Shown here: positions 31,197 through 39,384 of the stretch, piece after piece
Numbering within the stretch: the first letter of the stretch is position 1
How the letters are laid out: each line of letters starts with the position of its first letter
From: a virus
Direction: 5' to 3' (one strand)
Virus record (IMG/VR): IMGVR_UViG_3300036853_000241
Span: 1-40,702 of that record
Length of the DNA stretch: 40,702 nucleotides
Translations under genes and position numbers: made by a program
The notes under the pieces: model-generated
What the model saw: only the letters and a program-made list of their open reading frames with translations
What the model was told of the DNA's origin: nothing
Database searches by the model: none

Positions 31197-32078
31197 ATGG
31201 CTTTCACGGGGACACTTTCCTGCTCGGGCGATCAGTGGACGGCGACGCTCAACGATGAGGGCGTTGTCACGGTCGTCCCGCTGTCGCCAATCGGAGACAA
31301 CCTCGTCGGCAGCGCAGGCGGCTACGATGTGACGATTCCCAACCCCTGCCCGAAAGCCAAGCGGGCCGTTCCCTACGAAGCGGCCTTTGTCTCCTGTTCG
31401 TGCAACGAGGTGATCTTTTCCATCGGCGACCCTGCGCTCTGCACCGACCCAAAGGCACCGGGCGGGCCATGCAAGAACACCGCGCTCATCAAGGTGCGCT
31501 GGGATTGTTGCGGGGACTTCGAACCGGGCTGGTACTGCGTCTCGCGCACAGGCGGGGGCGACTGCATCCCGGTTGAGTTGAACGACGAGGACCGCTGCGA
31601 CCCGGACATTACCGTTTGCTCGGGACCGTATGTGGATGAGGCGGCGGCGGCAGTGGTGTGCCCGTCCCTGGTCGGAGGTGAAGACTGCTTTGACGAGGAT
31701 GGGTTGATCAGTCCCGCGCCGTGCTTCCCCGGACCACTGCTCACCGTTCCGCCGGGAGAGACGCTCTACTGGCACTTCGAGGCCACGCCGTCTTCGTTCT
31801 ACCGCCTGGCGTTCGACTACCTGTTCGTTCAGAACAACTTCGTCATCACGATTTACACCAAGCCGGATTGCGTGGATTCGGAAACGGCGACGCAGCAGGC
31901 CATCTACACCCACGGCGAGGGGGGCGAGGAGGAGGGGGTCGAGTTCTCCTTCACCACGGGCGGCTCCGACACCTGCATTTGCGTGAAGATCGAGAACCTT
32001 CACGACCCGGAAGATCCCGCTAGCCCATCCTGGCTGGCGTACATCGACCTGATGGAAGGTCCGGAGTGTGAGCCATGA
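31197..32078 (+). CDS. Cys-rich tail-associated protein
   Basis: 293 residues with about 17 cysteines spread through a beta-rich sequence (SCSCNEVIF, DCCGDFEPGWYCVS, DTCICVKIENL). The C-terminal ~120 residues look like a pre-peptidase or CUB-like sandwich (PGETLYWHFEATPSSFYRLAFDYLF...). ATG 31197 follows GTGAGG. It is likely an appendage or adhesin; overlap with the next gene (ATGA) indicates co-translation. Confidence 0.65.
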   Translation: MAFTGTLSCSGDQWTATLNDEGVVTVVPLSPIGDNLVGSAGGYDVTIPNPCPKAKRAVPYEAAFVSCSCNEVIFSIGDPALCTDPKAPGGPCKNTALIKVRWDCCGDFEPGWYCVSRTGGGDCIPVELNDEDRCDPDITVCSGPYVDEAAAAVVCPSLVGGEDCFDEDGLISPAPCFPGPLLTVPPGETLYWHFEATPSSFYRLAFDYLFVQNNFVITIYTKPDCVDSETATQQAIYTHGEGGEEEGVEFSFTTGGSDTCICVKIENLHDPEDPASPSWLAYIDLMEGPECEP

Positions 32079-32395
32079 GCCTGCGCGACATCGTGAAACG
32101 CACGCGCGCCCGCAAGAAGGCCGGCGCGAACCAGAAGTACCCAGAACACGCGGGGAAGGCCAAGCGGGGGACGCCGGCGACGGCCGCGAAGCCTGCGAAG
32201 CGGTCGCTGAAAGTGCTGCCGAAGTGTCCACACGAAGGCGTCGTGCTCGTGCCCTGTGAGAGCTGCAACGGCGAGGCCCGGAGCGTGCGGGACTGCGAGT
32301 TGCATGGCCAGTGCACGCGAGTGGATACGGGACGCGACGATGTGAAAGTGTGCGCGACGTGTGACGATCACCCCGCGCGGAAGAAAGCTAACTGA
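32075..32395 (+). CDS. Small basic Cys-rich protein
   Basis: 106 residues. The first 50 are Lys/Arg/Ala-rich (RTRARKKAGANQK, TAAKPAKRS), the rest holds CPHEGVVLVPCESCNGEARSV, DCELHGQC, CATCDDH. The cysteine pattern resembles a zinc-binding module, unlike the fibres. The role is unclear. Confidence 0.6.
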   Translation: MSLRDIVKRTRARKKAGANQKYPEHAGKAKRGTPATAAKPAKRSLKVLPKCPHEGVVLVPCESCNGEARSVRDCELHGQCTRVDTGRDDVKVCATCDDHPARKKAN

Positions 32396-32413
32396 CTCAA
32401 GAGGTATCGCCCA

Positions 32414-32836
32414 ATGTCAGCGTTCACGAAGTTCCACAAGTTCAGCTTGAACCTCGGCAAGGCGCGGTTCAACTTCAGCTCCGACACGCTGAAAGTTGCG
32501 CTGTCCAATACCGCGCCCACCGTGGCCACGGACGAGGCGATCGGCGACATCACGCAAATCGGCGCGGGCAACGGGTACAGTTCCGGCGGCGCGACTGTCC
32601 CCGATGTGCAGTGGACGCAGTCCAGCGGGACGGCCACGCTCACGGGCGATGCGGTGGTGTTCACGGCGTCCGGCGGCTCGATCAACACGTTCCGGTATGC
32701 CGTCATCTACGACAGCACGACGGGCTATCTGATGGGCTACTGGGACTACGGCTCGACGGTGACGATCACCGACGGCAACACGTTTACGGTGAACCTGAAC
32801 AACGACCCGACTGATGGGACGATTCTGACCGTGTAA
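32414..32836 (+). CDS. Phage virion protein (widespread SDTLKVALSNTAP type)
   Basis: 140 residues, all-beta. The pattern FSSDTLKVALSNTAPTVATDEAIGDI, GNGYSSGGATV, VVFTASGGSINTFRYAVIYD and GYWDYGSTVTITDGNTF belongs to a very common phage structural protein family of unclear detail, often near tail fibres. Late leader GAGGTATCGCCCAATG precedes it. Confidence 0.75.
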   Translation: MSAFTKFHKFSLNLGKARFNFSSDTLKVALSNTAPTVATDEAIGDITQIGAGNGYSSGGATVPDVQWTQSSGTATLTGDAVVFTASGGSINTFRYAVIYDSTTGYLMGYWDYGSTVTITDGNTFTVNLNNDPTDGTILTV

Positions 32837-32870
32837 CCAAGTGGCCGCGAAAGCGGTGGGGGGCCGAATA

Positions 32871-33188
32871 ATGGCATCCGCGCGAATTCCGTTTAACCGA
32901 AGTTCCGAGTTGGGCCAAAAGCTCAACGAGATGGTCAAGCAGGGCGTGGCCTACCGCAAAGCGGCGGAGGAGCTGTACCGCATTCTAGCCAAGTACTCCG
33001 ACGCGCCCGGCGACATCGCGACGGATTTGTCGGGCAATGGCATCACGGTGAGTTCCGGGCAGGCCAGCACGATTCGCGACCTGACGCAGCGCAGCGCCGC
33101 GGAGACGGCTGACGTGGTGCTAACGGGTCAGGGCATCACGCAGGGTAACGAGACGAATACGAAGGTTCTGCTCGACACCCTTGGCTAG
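32871..33188 (+). CDS. Small tail-region protein
   Basis: 105 residues, helical, then beta (SGNGITVSSGQASTIRDLTQRS). The start ATG 32871 follows GTGGGGGGCC; an upstream GTG at 32841 is possible. No family recognised. It probably belongs to the tail or fibre module. Confidence 0.6.
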   Translation: MASARIPFNRSSELGQKLNEMVKQGVAYRKAAEELYRILAKYSDAPGDIATDLSGNGITVSSGQASTIRDLTQRSAAETADVVLTGQGITQGNETNTKVLLDTLG

Positions 33189-33201
33189 CGACTGGTGAAC
33201 C

Positions 33202-34635
33202 GTGCCCATTACCGACCCCACAGACATTGCCGGTTGCATACTCTGGCTCGCCGCCGATGACATCGTCGGTTTGTCGGACGGCGACCCGGTTTCGACGTGG
33301 GCCGACGGCAGTGGTGCCGGTCGCGATGCCACTGGCTCGGGTGGATCGCGGCCGACCTACCAGACCGGCGAACTCAACGGCCGGCCCGTCGTGCGATTCG
33401 ACGGCACCGACGACGAGATGGCCACCGCTTCCGTCGGTGTGACGGATCTCGACTGCACCATCATTGCGGTTCTCTCCCCCGCGAACACCGACGCGGGACG
33501 CTCCCCGGTTTTTGTGGGGAATGACGGCGGGGGCAACGGGTACGGGATCGCGACCTCGACGGGCGGCGGCGCGCCGAACGAGATCGGACGGTTGCGGGGC
33601 GGTATTGCATGGGATTCGACAGGGACGGCGGCGACCACCGGGCCGGCGATTTATTCACTGGTGCAGTCGTCGGGATCGTGCGAGGTGTTTCTCGACGGGG
33701 TTTCGCTCGGCACGTTTTCGAGCGACCCCAATAACCCGACCTCGCGAATTACGCTGGGCAATCACCGGGTCGGAGTATCTAGCGCGAACTGTTGGGCGGG
33801 CGATATCGCCGAGATTGCGATTTATGACTCGCCGCTTGATGCCACCGACCGCGGAGACGTGGAGGCGTACCTCACGGCGAAGTGGTTCGGCGGCGGCGCA
33901 ACCGATACCCCACTCGACGCGCAGCCCGGAACGCTCACGCTCGCCGGTGCATCCGCGACGTTCGCGATCGGCTTCGCGGGTTCGCCCGGCACGCTGACGC
34001 TCACCGGATCCGCGGCGGGGTTTGATTGCGGCTTCGCGGGTTCACCCGGCAGTCTCACGATCAGCGGGCAGGCGGCGACCTTCGCGCTGACGCTGGTCGC
34101 TTCGCCGGGTGCGCTGACGCTGACGGGATTTGCGGCCACGCTTGTTGATAGCGGCGCGGCCGAAGCGGTTCCCGGTGGCGTCTTCCGCCGGACGCTGCGG
34201 ACCTGGTCGAGAACAATCGCGCGGCAGCCCGTGACACTGGACCGGACCTTTAGCCGGTCGCGGCCGACCCTGAAACGCGTGTGGAGGTATGACCCAATGG
34301 CACTGGCAACCGAAAGCGGCGAGGCCCTGATCGCTGCGGAATCCGACGATCGCGAATACGGATTCGACTGCTCGCACGCCCCGGAGCTGGCGACCGGTAC
34401 CGGAATCACGATTTCCTCCGGCGCGATCCTCGGCGGCAGCGGTCTCTCCTTTGGCACCCCGACGGTGCTCGCCGCGGACTTCGACGACATCCCCAGCGGC
34501 AAGGGGCTGTCCGTGCGGATCTACGACGGCGACGCCGGGACCACGTACAAGCTCGCGATGCGAGTCACGCTCTCGAACACCCGAACTTTTGTCGTGCCGG
34601 GCCGACTGAAGAAAGTCGCCGATTACGACACGTGA
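33202..34635 (+). CDS. Lectin-domain tail fibre with 20-residue repeats
   Basis: 477 residues, GTG start. Residues 1-230 fit a LamG/concanavalin sandwich: CILWLAADDIVGLSDGDPVSTWADGSG, RPVVRFDGTDDEM, SCEVFLDGVSLG, AEIAIYDSPLDATDRGDVEAYL. Four 20-residue PGTLTL...FAGS repeats follow (60-bp period). From residue 366 (ATG 34297, preceded by GGAGGT and ACCCA) a separate beta domain starts (MALATESGEALIAAESDD). The internal start could produce this domain alone. Likely binds a host surface glycan. Confidence 0.75.
   Translation: MPITDPTDIAGCILWLAADDIVGLSDGDPVSTWADGSGAGRDATGSGGSRPTYQTGELNGRPVVRFDGTDDEMATASVGVTDLDCTIIAVLSPANTDAGRSPVFVGNDGGGNGYGIATSTGGGAPNEIGRLRGGIAWDSTGTAATTGPAIYSLVQSSGSCEVFLDGVSLGTFSSDPNNPTSRITLGNHRVGVSSANCWAGDIAEIAIYDSPLDATDRGDVEAYLTAKWFGGGATDTPLDAQPGTLTLAGASATFAIGFAGSPGTLTLTGSAAGFDCGFAGSPGSLTISGQAATFALTLVASPGALTLTGFAATLVDSGAAEAVPGGVFRRTLRTWSRTIARQPVTLDRTFSRSRPTLKRVWRYDPMALATESGEALIAAESDDREYGFDCSHAPELATGTGITISSGAILGGSGLSFGTPTVLAADFDDIPSGKGLSVRIYDGDAGTTYKLAMRVTLSNTRTFVVPGRLKKVADYDT
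33925..34140 (+). repeat. Four 60-bp repeats in the lectin fibre gene
   Basis: Units with a strict 60-bp period encode a 20-residue motif starting PG(T/S/A)LT and ending with a FAGS-like turn. The copies diverge, so they are not a recent expansion. They may form a stalk between the lectin and C-terminal domains. Confidence 0.75.
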
Positions 34636-34680
34636 ACGCCACAACGCAACTAGGTGTCCACTTATCCAAAGGAATCGCCC

Positions 34681-35262
34681 ATGCTTCGCCCAAGTGCCCT
34701 CTGTCTCCTGCTCCTCCTGCCCGCGATCGCGGCCGCGCAGGATCCGCCGAAGCCGACGCCGGCGTCGATCGACCAGCTTATCGAACGCGTGCTGTCCATT
34801 CGCAAGCAACGCGCCGACCTGGACAAGCAGGAGGCCGCGGCCGTCGCCGAGTTGAAGGCCCGGCAGAAGGAGCTTCAGGACAAGCTCGACCAACTCGGAC
34901 TCAACACCCCCCCTGCCCCACCGCCGGACACCCGGTTGCGGGACAAACTCAAGACCGCGCTGGATCTGGACAAGGGACAGAAAGCCGACGTGACGCAGCT
35001 CGCCGCGGTCTACGACCAGGCCGCGACCGTCGCCGGCGACAAGACCATCACGACCACCAGCGAACTGATCTCCCGCGTGCGGGCGGTCTCCGACGGGCTG
35101 CTCGGCGACAACGCCCTGTTCAATCTCCGTGTGGCCGTCGGCGAGGAGCTGCTCGCCGCGATCGGAATGACTTCAGATGAACCCATCACCGACGCGCAGC
35201 GGAAACGCGCGGCAGACCTGTGGCGGAACACCGCGGCCATCCTGAAGGAACTGGCAAAGTAA
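34681..35262 (+). CDS. Exported coiled-coil protein
   Basis: 193 residues. A clear signal peptide (residues 1-20, LCLLLLLPAIAAAQ with cleavage after AAA) is followed by a coiled coil (IDQLIERVLSIRKQRADLDKQ...LQDKLDQLG) and a helical C-terminal part. It starts at ATG 34681 with leader GGAATCGCCCATG. It leads a run of exported and membrane proteins before the integrase, where lysis genes would be expected. Spanin-like action is possible, but no lipobox or known spanin motif was seen. Confidence 0.65.
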   Translation: MLRPSALCLLLLLPAIAAAQDPPKPTPASIDQLIERVLSIRKQRADLDKQEAAAVAELKARQKELQDKLDQLGLNTPPAPPPDTRLRDKLKTALDLDKGQKADVTQLAAVYDQAATVAGDKTITTTSELISRVRAVSDGLLGDNALFNLRVAVGEELLAAIGMTSDEPITDAQRKRAADLWRNTAAILKELAK

Positions 35263-35319
35263 ACCGCGACGGAGCGCGGATCACGATAGACCCTGAATTC
35301 AACCAAGAGGAATCGCCCA

Positions 35320-36510
35320 ATGAGTTCCGATCCGACCGAAGTTCCGCAAGCGAAATGGTACACGCCGCTGAAGCCGTACCTGCCCTGGCTCATCCGCATC
35401 GCCGTCGCCTTTGCGATCGCCGCCGCGACTCACTACGGCTGGCCGCCCGAAGTCGTCCAGATCATCAAGGAAGTTCCGATCGCGGTCGTTCAGCAGGACC
35501 TCCAACCCGAGCTGACGGAGTTCAGCCCCACGCAAGGCTGGATCCGGGACGCCGACGCGATCGCCGCCAACCTGGACGAAACCAAGACGCTGCACTTCGA
35601 ACGCACGCCGGCGGGCAAGGTGGCACTCGGCGACGAGGACGTGTTCCTGTGGCGCGCGGTGCGGAAGGTCAACAACCGCGGCCCGCCGTGGTATCCGAAC
35701 GTGAACCAGGAGAGCGTCGGTTGCTGTGTGGGGTGTGGCTGGAAGCATTCCGCGGACATCGTCCAGGCGACCGCGATCGCCAGCGGCAAGCGGTTCGAAT
35801 GGAAACCGGTCAGTGTGGAAGTGATCTACGCCGGCTCCCGCGTCGACGTCGGCCGCGGACAAATCTCCGGCGACGGCTCGATGGGCGCGTGGGCGCGGGA
35901 GTGGTCGCAGTCGCAGGGCGGTATCGCCGCCATGCAGAAATACGATTCGGTCGACCTCTCGAAGTTCAGCCCCGCGCGTGCCCGCGACTGGGGCCGGCGC
36001 GGGATCCCGCCCGACGTCGCCGCGGCCGCGAAGGAACACCCGGTCAAAGGGTGCGCGCTGGTGAAGTCGTGGGCCGACGTGAAGCGTGCAATCCAGCAAG
36101 GCTACCCGGTCGCCGTATGCAGCGACCAGGGTTTCACGATGGGACGCGACGCGACCGGCCGCGCACGTCCGCAAGGTTCGTGGAGTCACTGTATGTGCAT
36201 CTGCGCGGTGAGGACCGCGGCCGACGGTCACACGGAAGGTGCGTTCATTTTGAATAGCTGGGGCGACAACGCACACACCGGCCCGGTATGGCCGGAGGAT
36301 GCCCCGGTCGCCGGATTCTGGGCGGATGCCGCGGTCGTCGATCGCATGGTGAAGCAAGGCGATTCGTTCGCCCTGGCTGACGTGGCCGGATTCCCGGCAA
36401 GAAAGGTTTTGCCCGATTGGTTCGTGAGGGAAGTGCAGCCGGAGCGTTTCCGGCCGCGCGATCCTTTTGTCTTCAAACGTGAGTTCGCCCAATGTTCACT
36501 CGCTTTTTGA
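35320..36510 (+). CDS. Membrane-anchored papain-like cysteine peptidase
   Basis: 396 residues. Residues about 18-41 (YLPWLIRIAVAFAIAAATHYGW) form a transmembrane anchor. The core follows the papain (C1) plan: NQESVGCC, with Q130 and nucleophile C136 at the family spacing; SHCMC with H290 as catalytic His; LNSWGDN with N312, the classic NSWG. It would act outside or in the membrane-facing compartment. Phages rarely carry such peptidases. It could cut host envelope proteins during release, or process virion parts. The late leader GGAATCGCCCAATG precedes it. Confidence 0.8.
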   Translation: MSSDPTEVPQAKWYTPLKPYLPWLIRIAVAFAIAAATHYGWPPEVVQIIKEVPIAVVQQDLQPELTEFSPTQGWIRDADAIAANLDETKTLHFERTPAGKVALGDEDVFLWRAVRKVNNRGPPWYPNVNQESVGCCVGCGWKHSADIVQATAIASGKRFEWKPVSVEVIYAGSRVDVGRGQISGDGSMGAWAREWSQSQGGIAAMQKYDSVDLSKFSPARARDWGRRGIPPDVAAAAKEHPVKGCALVKSWADVKRAIQQGYPVAVCSDQGFTMGRDATGRARPQGSWSHCMCICAVRTAADGHTEGAFILNSWGDNAHTGPVWPEDAPVAGFWADAAVVDRMVKQGDSFALADVAGFPARKVLPDWFVREVQPERFRPRDPFVFKREFAQCSLAF

Positions 36511-36902
36511 ATTTCGTAATCGCGTGTTTCGTGCTCGCGATCTTGGCCCTGTTCGCTCGCGCGGCCGAGCCGCCCAAAAGTGAATGCCCCAAAGAATGCG
36601 AGATGCGAGCGAAAGCCGCGTTCGCATTCGCGAAGGAGAAGGCCAAAGCCGAAGCGAAAGCCGCGACGACCACGGCTCCCGCTCCCAAGCCGAAGACGGC
36701 CGAGCCGAAGAAAGTCGGCTGCATCTGCGGCGATAACTGCCCGTGCGCCGCGGGTGATTGCCCGGCGAAGTGCCCGGTCGCCAGCGGGATCGCGGCCGTG
36801 GGGAAACTGACGCCGCCGAAGCCGGTTGTTGTCGTGCGGGCGCAGCACTACGAACGGCGCTGCTTCAACGGCTCGTGCTACTGGGTTTTGGTCGACGACT
36901 GA
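36492..36902 (+). CDS. Small exported Cys-rich protein
   Basis: 136 residues, ATG 36492 overlapping the peptidase gene end by 19 bases. Signal peptide (FVIACFVLAILALFARAAE), then an Ala/Lys-rich linker and two Cys groups: CPKEC, CICGDNCPCAAGDCPAKC, ending ERRCFNGSCYWVLV. The cysteine density resembles small disulphide-rich secreted proteins. Translational coupling suggests a partner of the peptidase, such as inhibitor, activator or substrate; this is inference. Confidence 0.6.
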   Translation: MFTRFLNFVIACFVLAILALFARAAEPPKSECPKECEMRAKAAFAFAKEKAKAEAKAATTTAPAPKPKTAEPKKVGCICGDNCPCAAGDCPAKCPVASGIAAVGKLTPPKPVVVVRAQHYERRCFNGSCYWVLVDD

Positions 36903-36916
36903 TTCAGGGGTCGCCC

Positions 36917-37408
36917 ATGTTCGCCCTGCTCTTGCTGCTCGGCCCCCCGGACCTCGCGAGGCTGGGGGCCGACGACTGGCATACACGCGAAGCCGAAGAG
37001 CTGCGCTGCTCGAATTTCTTTCGGGCATTGCTGTTGCCGGCGTCTCATCCGGATCCGGAAGTGAATTTCCGCGTGAAGCGGATCCGGGCAAAACAACTTC
37101 GTTGGCTCGACCCTGAGTACGTCGAGCGTGTCACTTACCGCGACGACTTCCGCGCGTGGGTGAAGCTCTACCTGGTTACCGGTCGCACGCGGATCCACCC
37201 CGAAGATTTGTTCCACGACATCCACAAACAGAACTGGAAGTCAGATGCGATCTTCGGCGTGATGCCCAACATCGAGACGAGAGCCGGCGTCAACTACAAC
37301 GGCTGGCTGCGAGGCGACATCATGGAAGGGGAATACGAAATCTGGTTACGGTTCCTCGACTACCACCTTCACCGCGCGCCGATGCCGCGCGAAGTCCTCG
37401 ATAAGTGA
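36917..37408 (+). CDS. Exported or membrane-associated hypothetical protein
   Basis: 163 residues from ATG 36917 (leader GGGGTCGCCCATG). The first 12 residues are hydrophobic (FALLLLLGPPD), a short export-like signal; the rest is mixed with many aromatics (NYNGWLRGDIMEGEYEIWLRFLDYHLH). No recognised catalytic motif. A lysis role is possible by context but unsupported by motif. Confidence 0.55.
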   Translation: MFALLLLLGPPDLARLGADDWHTREAEELRCSNFFRALLLPASHPDPEVNFRVKRIRAKQLRWLDPEYVERVTYRDDFRAWVKLYLVTGRTRIHPEDLFHDIHKQNWKSDAIFGVMPNIETRAGVNYNGWLRGDIMEGEYEIWLRFLDYHLHRAPMPREVLDK

Positions 37409-37436
37409 AGTCACTCCACGCCCATTGGAGAACATC

Positions 37437-37847
37437 ATGGAAAGCTGGCAATTAGTTTGGCGACACGGCTTCGTCCCCGTCCTCTCGACCGCGGGCCTCG
37501 AATCGCTCCGCGATGCGATTCGCACCGATGACCCGCGGCTGATCCAGGGCAGCACGACAACCCCACCCCCGCTGATGGCTGTGCAAGACTGGCCGGTCGA
37601 AGCCGCGTGCGCACTCGGCTTCTGTGGCTGGCAAGGCGACGACCTGGAATCCGTCGGTCAGGTCGAAGCGTTCTTCGCGCGGGCCTGCTTCGAAGCGGAT
37701 CAGCGTTTGGGTGAACCGGCCGCGTGCCGCTGGTTCCTCAACTGGTTTGATGACTCGCCCCGCGACGAAATGCGGCGTGAACTGCTCGCGGAAGTCGAGA
37801 AGGCACTCGCCGAAAGACAACCCATCGAAGCGCCCACCGCGGCGTGA
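37437..37847 (+). CDS. Hypothetical protein
   Basis: 136 residues, start ATG 37437 after TTGGAGAACATC. Acidic, with Trp/Phe-rich helices (EAACALGFCGWQGDDL, CRWFLNWFDDSPRDEM) and an acidic tail. No family recognised. Similar small proteins occur in planctomycete genomes as I recall, but I cannot name one. Confidence 0.6.
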   Translation: MESWQLVWRHGFVPVLSTAGLESLRDAIRTDDPRLIQGSTTTPPPLMAVQDWPVEAACALGFCGWQGDDLESVGQVEAFFARACFEADQRLGEPAACRWFLNWFDDSPRDEMRRELLAEVEKALAERQPIEAPTAA

Positions 37848-37885
37848 GACTCGTTCCCCATCACCACAAGTAAGGAGTTCGCCCA

Positions 37886-38206
37886 ATGACCTTTGCTCAA
37901 CTGGTCGCGATTCTGTTCCAGATCTTCGGCCCCATCCTCGCCGAGTGGCTGAAGCAGCTCCTCGCGCGTGAAGGCCCGCAACTCTCCGGTAGGATCGTCG
38001 GCATGACGTCCACCGCAATCAGCGATTGGTTCGCGAATATCCGCGGCCGGCTGTCGTGGTACGAATTTGGGAAGAAGGCCCGGCTCGCCGTCCTGGAAGC
38101 CGTGGCCCTGAAGCACGCGACCAGCATCGCCGCGGCCCTCTGGCACAGCCGATCCGCCCCGCAGCTCGACGGCGACGACCACCAGGCCATCGCACAGGCG
38201 TTTTAA
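37886..38206 (+). CDS. Small membrane-active protein, possible holin
   Basis: 106 residues. The first 28 residues are a hydrophobic helix (TFAQLVAILFQIFGPILAEWLKQLL). The rest is amphipathic or soluble, with a basic stretch and acidic C-terminus. One such span, the late leader GGAGTTCGCCCAATG and location near the exported proteins fit a holin-like role, but holins are too diverse for firm assignment. Confidence 0.5.
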   Translation: MTFAQLVAILFQIFGPILAEWLKQLLAREGPQLSGRIVGMTSTAISDWFANIRGRLSWYEFGKKARLAVLEAVALKHATSIAAALWHSRSAPQLDGDDHQAIAQAF

Positions 38207-38225
38207 GAGTCCCAACCGTTCGAAG

Positions 38226-38245
38226 GCGGGGGCTTTTGTCCCCGC
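38226..38245 (+). terminator. Hairpin before the integrase gene
   Basis: Arms GCGGGG (38226-38231) and CCCCGC (38240-38245) with an 8-base loop. It lies between the holin-like gene and the integrase. No T-run follows, so it may only weaken read-through. Confidence 0.4.
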
Positions 38246-38269
38246 TCGCCCACTTTCAGCGGTTCGCCC

Positions 38270-39382
38270 ATGCCCCAAAAGCCTAAGAAACCAGCGCCGG
38301 AACCGGATGCGCGCAAAACTCGCGCATCTCGGAACACCTTACGCCAACAATCTAAACTAAGTCAGCCCGAGAAGGTTGAAGGGGGAGCCGATGCGCGTGT
38401 AAATATTGCCTGCCACGAGTCACACCCGTCGCCCGCGCCTGCCCCAAGCCCAACAACCTTGTACACAATCAACCGACTTCGCGAGGACTTCCTCGCCGAA
38501 GCAGGGATGCTTGTTCGCTCCGGCGAGCTGAAGGACGTCACGCTCCGCGGCTACGAGTACCAACTCGGGAAGCTCGACCCGTTCGGCGAATTCCCCGCCG
38601 ACACACTGCGGGTTCACCACCTCCACACGATCCCGTGGACCAACGGGTTCGTGCGCATCTTGAAGCAGCTTTACAAGTGGGCCACCGACAACCGCATCAT
38701 TCCCGTGGACCCGTTCGAGAAGACGAAGATCCCTCCGTGCGGGCGGCGAGAGCGGGTGCTGACGCGCGGCGAACTCGCGAGGCTCTACCGGGCCGCGCCG
38801 CGGGCCTTGCGGGTGCTGCTCTTCGTGCAGCTCCGCACCCTCGCCCGGCCCGGCGAGATCCGGAATCTCACGTGGGGCCAGATCGACTGGGAACGGCGCG
38901 TGATCGTGTTGACGGAATTCAAAGCGAAGGCGAAGCGACGTGACAAGCTCAAGGCTCGGTGCATCCCGCTCCACAAGACCGTGCTCCGGCTGCTGCGGAA
39001 CCTGCACCGCAAATCACCCGATCCGTCCGACGGCGGGCGAGTCTTCTACAATCAGCGGTTTCACATGCCGGTGAGCCGAAGAAGAAAAGCACTCGTGACG
39101 GAGCGGTGTGGGCCGTGGAGCGCCAACGGCGTACGATGCGCGATGCGCAGGGCGCGAGTGGCCGCGGGACTGATGGACGGCGGCGAACGCGTCGTCTGCT
39201 ACACACTCCGGCACACCGGGGCAACCCAAATGTGCCGGCGGAAGATCGACCTGAAGCACATCGCGGAAGTCATGGGCCACGCGCGGACGACGACAACCGA
39301 GCGGTACACCCACCTCGACACCAAAGACATGGTCGCGACGATCGACGAGCTGTTCGCACGGCCGCGAACAAAGACAGGGTGA
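38270..39382 (+). CDS. int: Tyrosine recombinase (integrase)
   Basis: 370 residues. Residues 1-70 are a Lys/Pro-rich extension. The SAM-like core-binding domain spans about 65-155 (TLYTINRLREDFLAE, FVRILKQLYKWATDNRI), then the catalytic domain: R193 (LARPGEIR), R314-H315 (TLRHTGAT), H337 (MGHARTTTT), and the nucleophile Y346 (ERYTHLD). The usual first His of HxxR is Tyr (Y311, VCYTLRHT), an unusual change worth noting. It inserts or excises the genome. Late-type leader GGTTCGCCCATG. Confidence 0.9.
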   Translation: MPQKPKKPAPEPDARKTRASRNTLRQQSKLSQPEKVEGGADARVNIACHESHPSPAPAPSPTTLYTINRLREDFLAEAGMLVRSGELKDVTLRGYEYQLGKLDPFGEFPADTLRVHHLHTIPWTNGFVRILKQLYKWATDNRIIPVDPFEKTKIPPCGRRERVLTRGELARLYRAAPRALRVLLFVQLRTLARPGEIRNLTWGQIDWERRVIVLTEFKAKAKRRDKLKARCIPLHKTVLRLLRNLHRKSPDPSDGGRVFYNQRFHMPVSRRRKALVTERCGPWSANGVRCAMRRARVAAGLMDGGERVVCYTLRHTGATQMCRRKIDLKHIAEVMGHARTTTTERYTHLDTKDMVATIDELFARPRTKTG

Positions 39383-39384
39383 GG

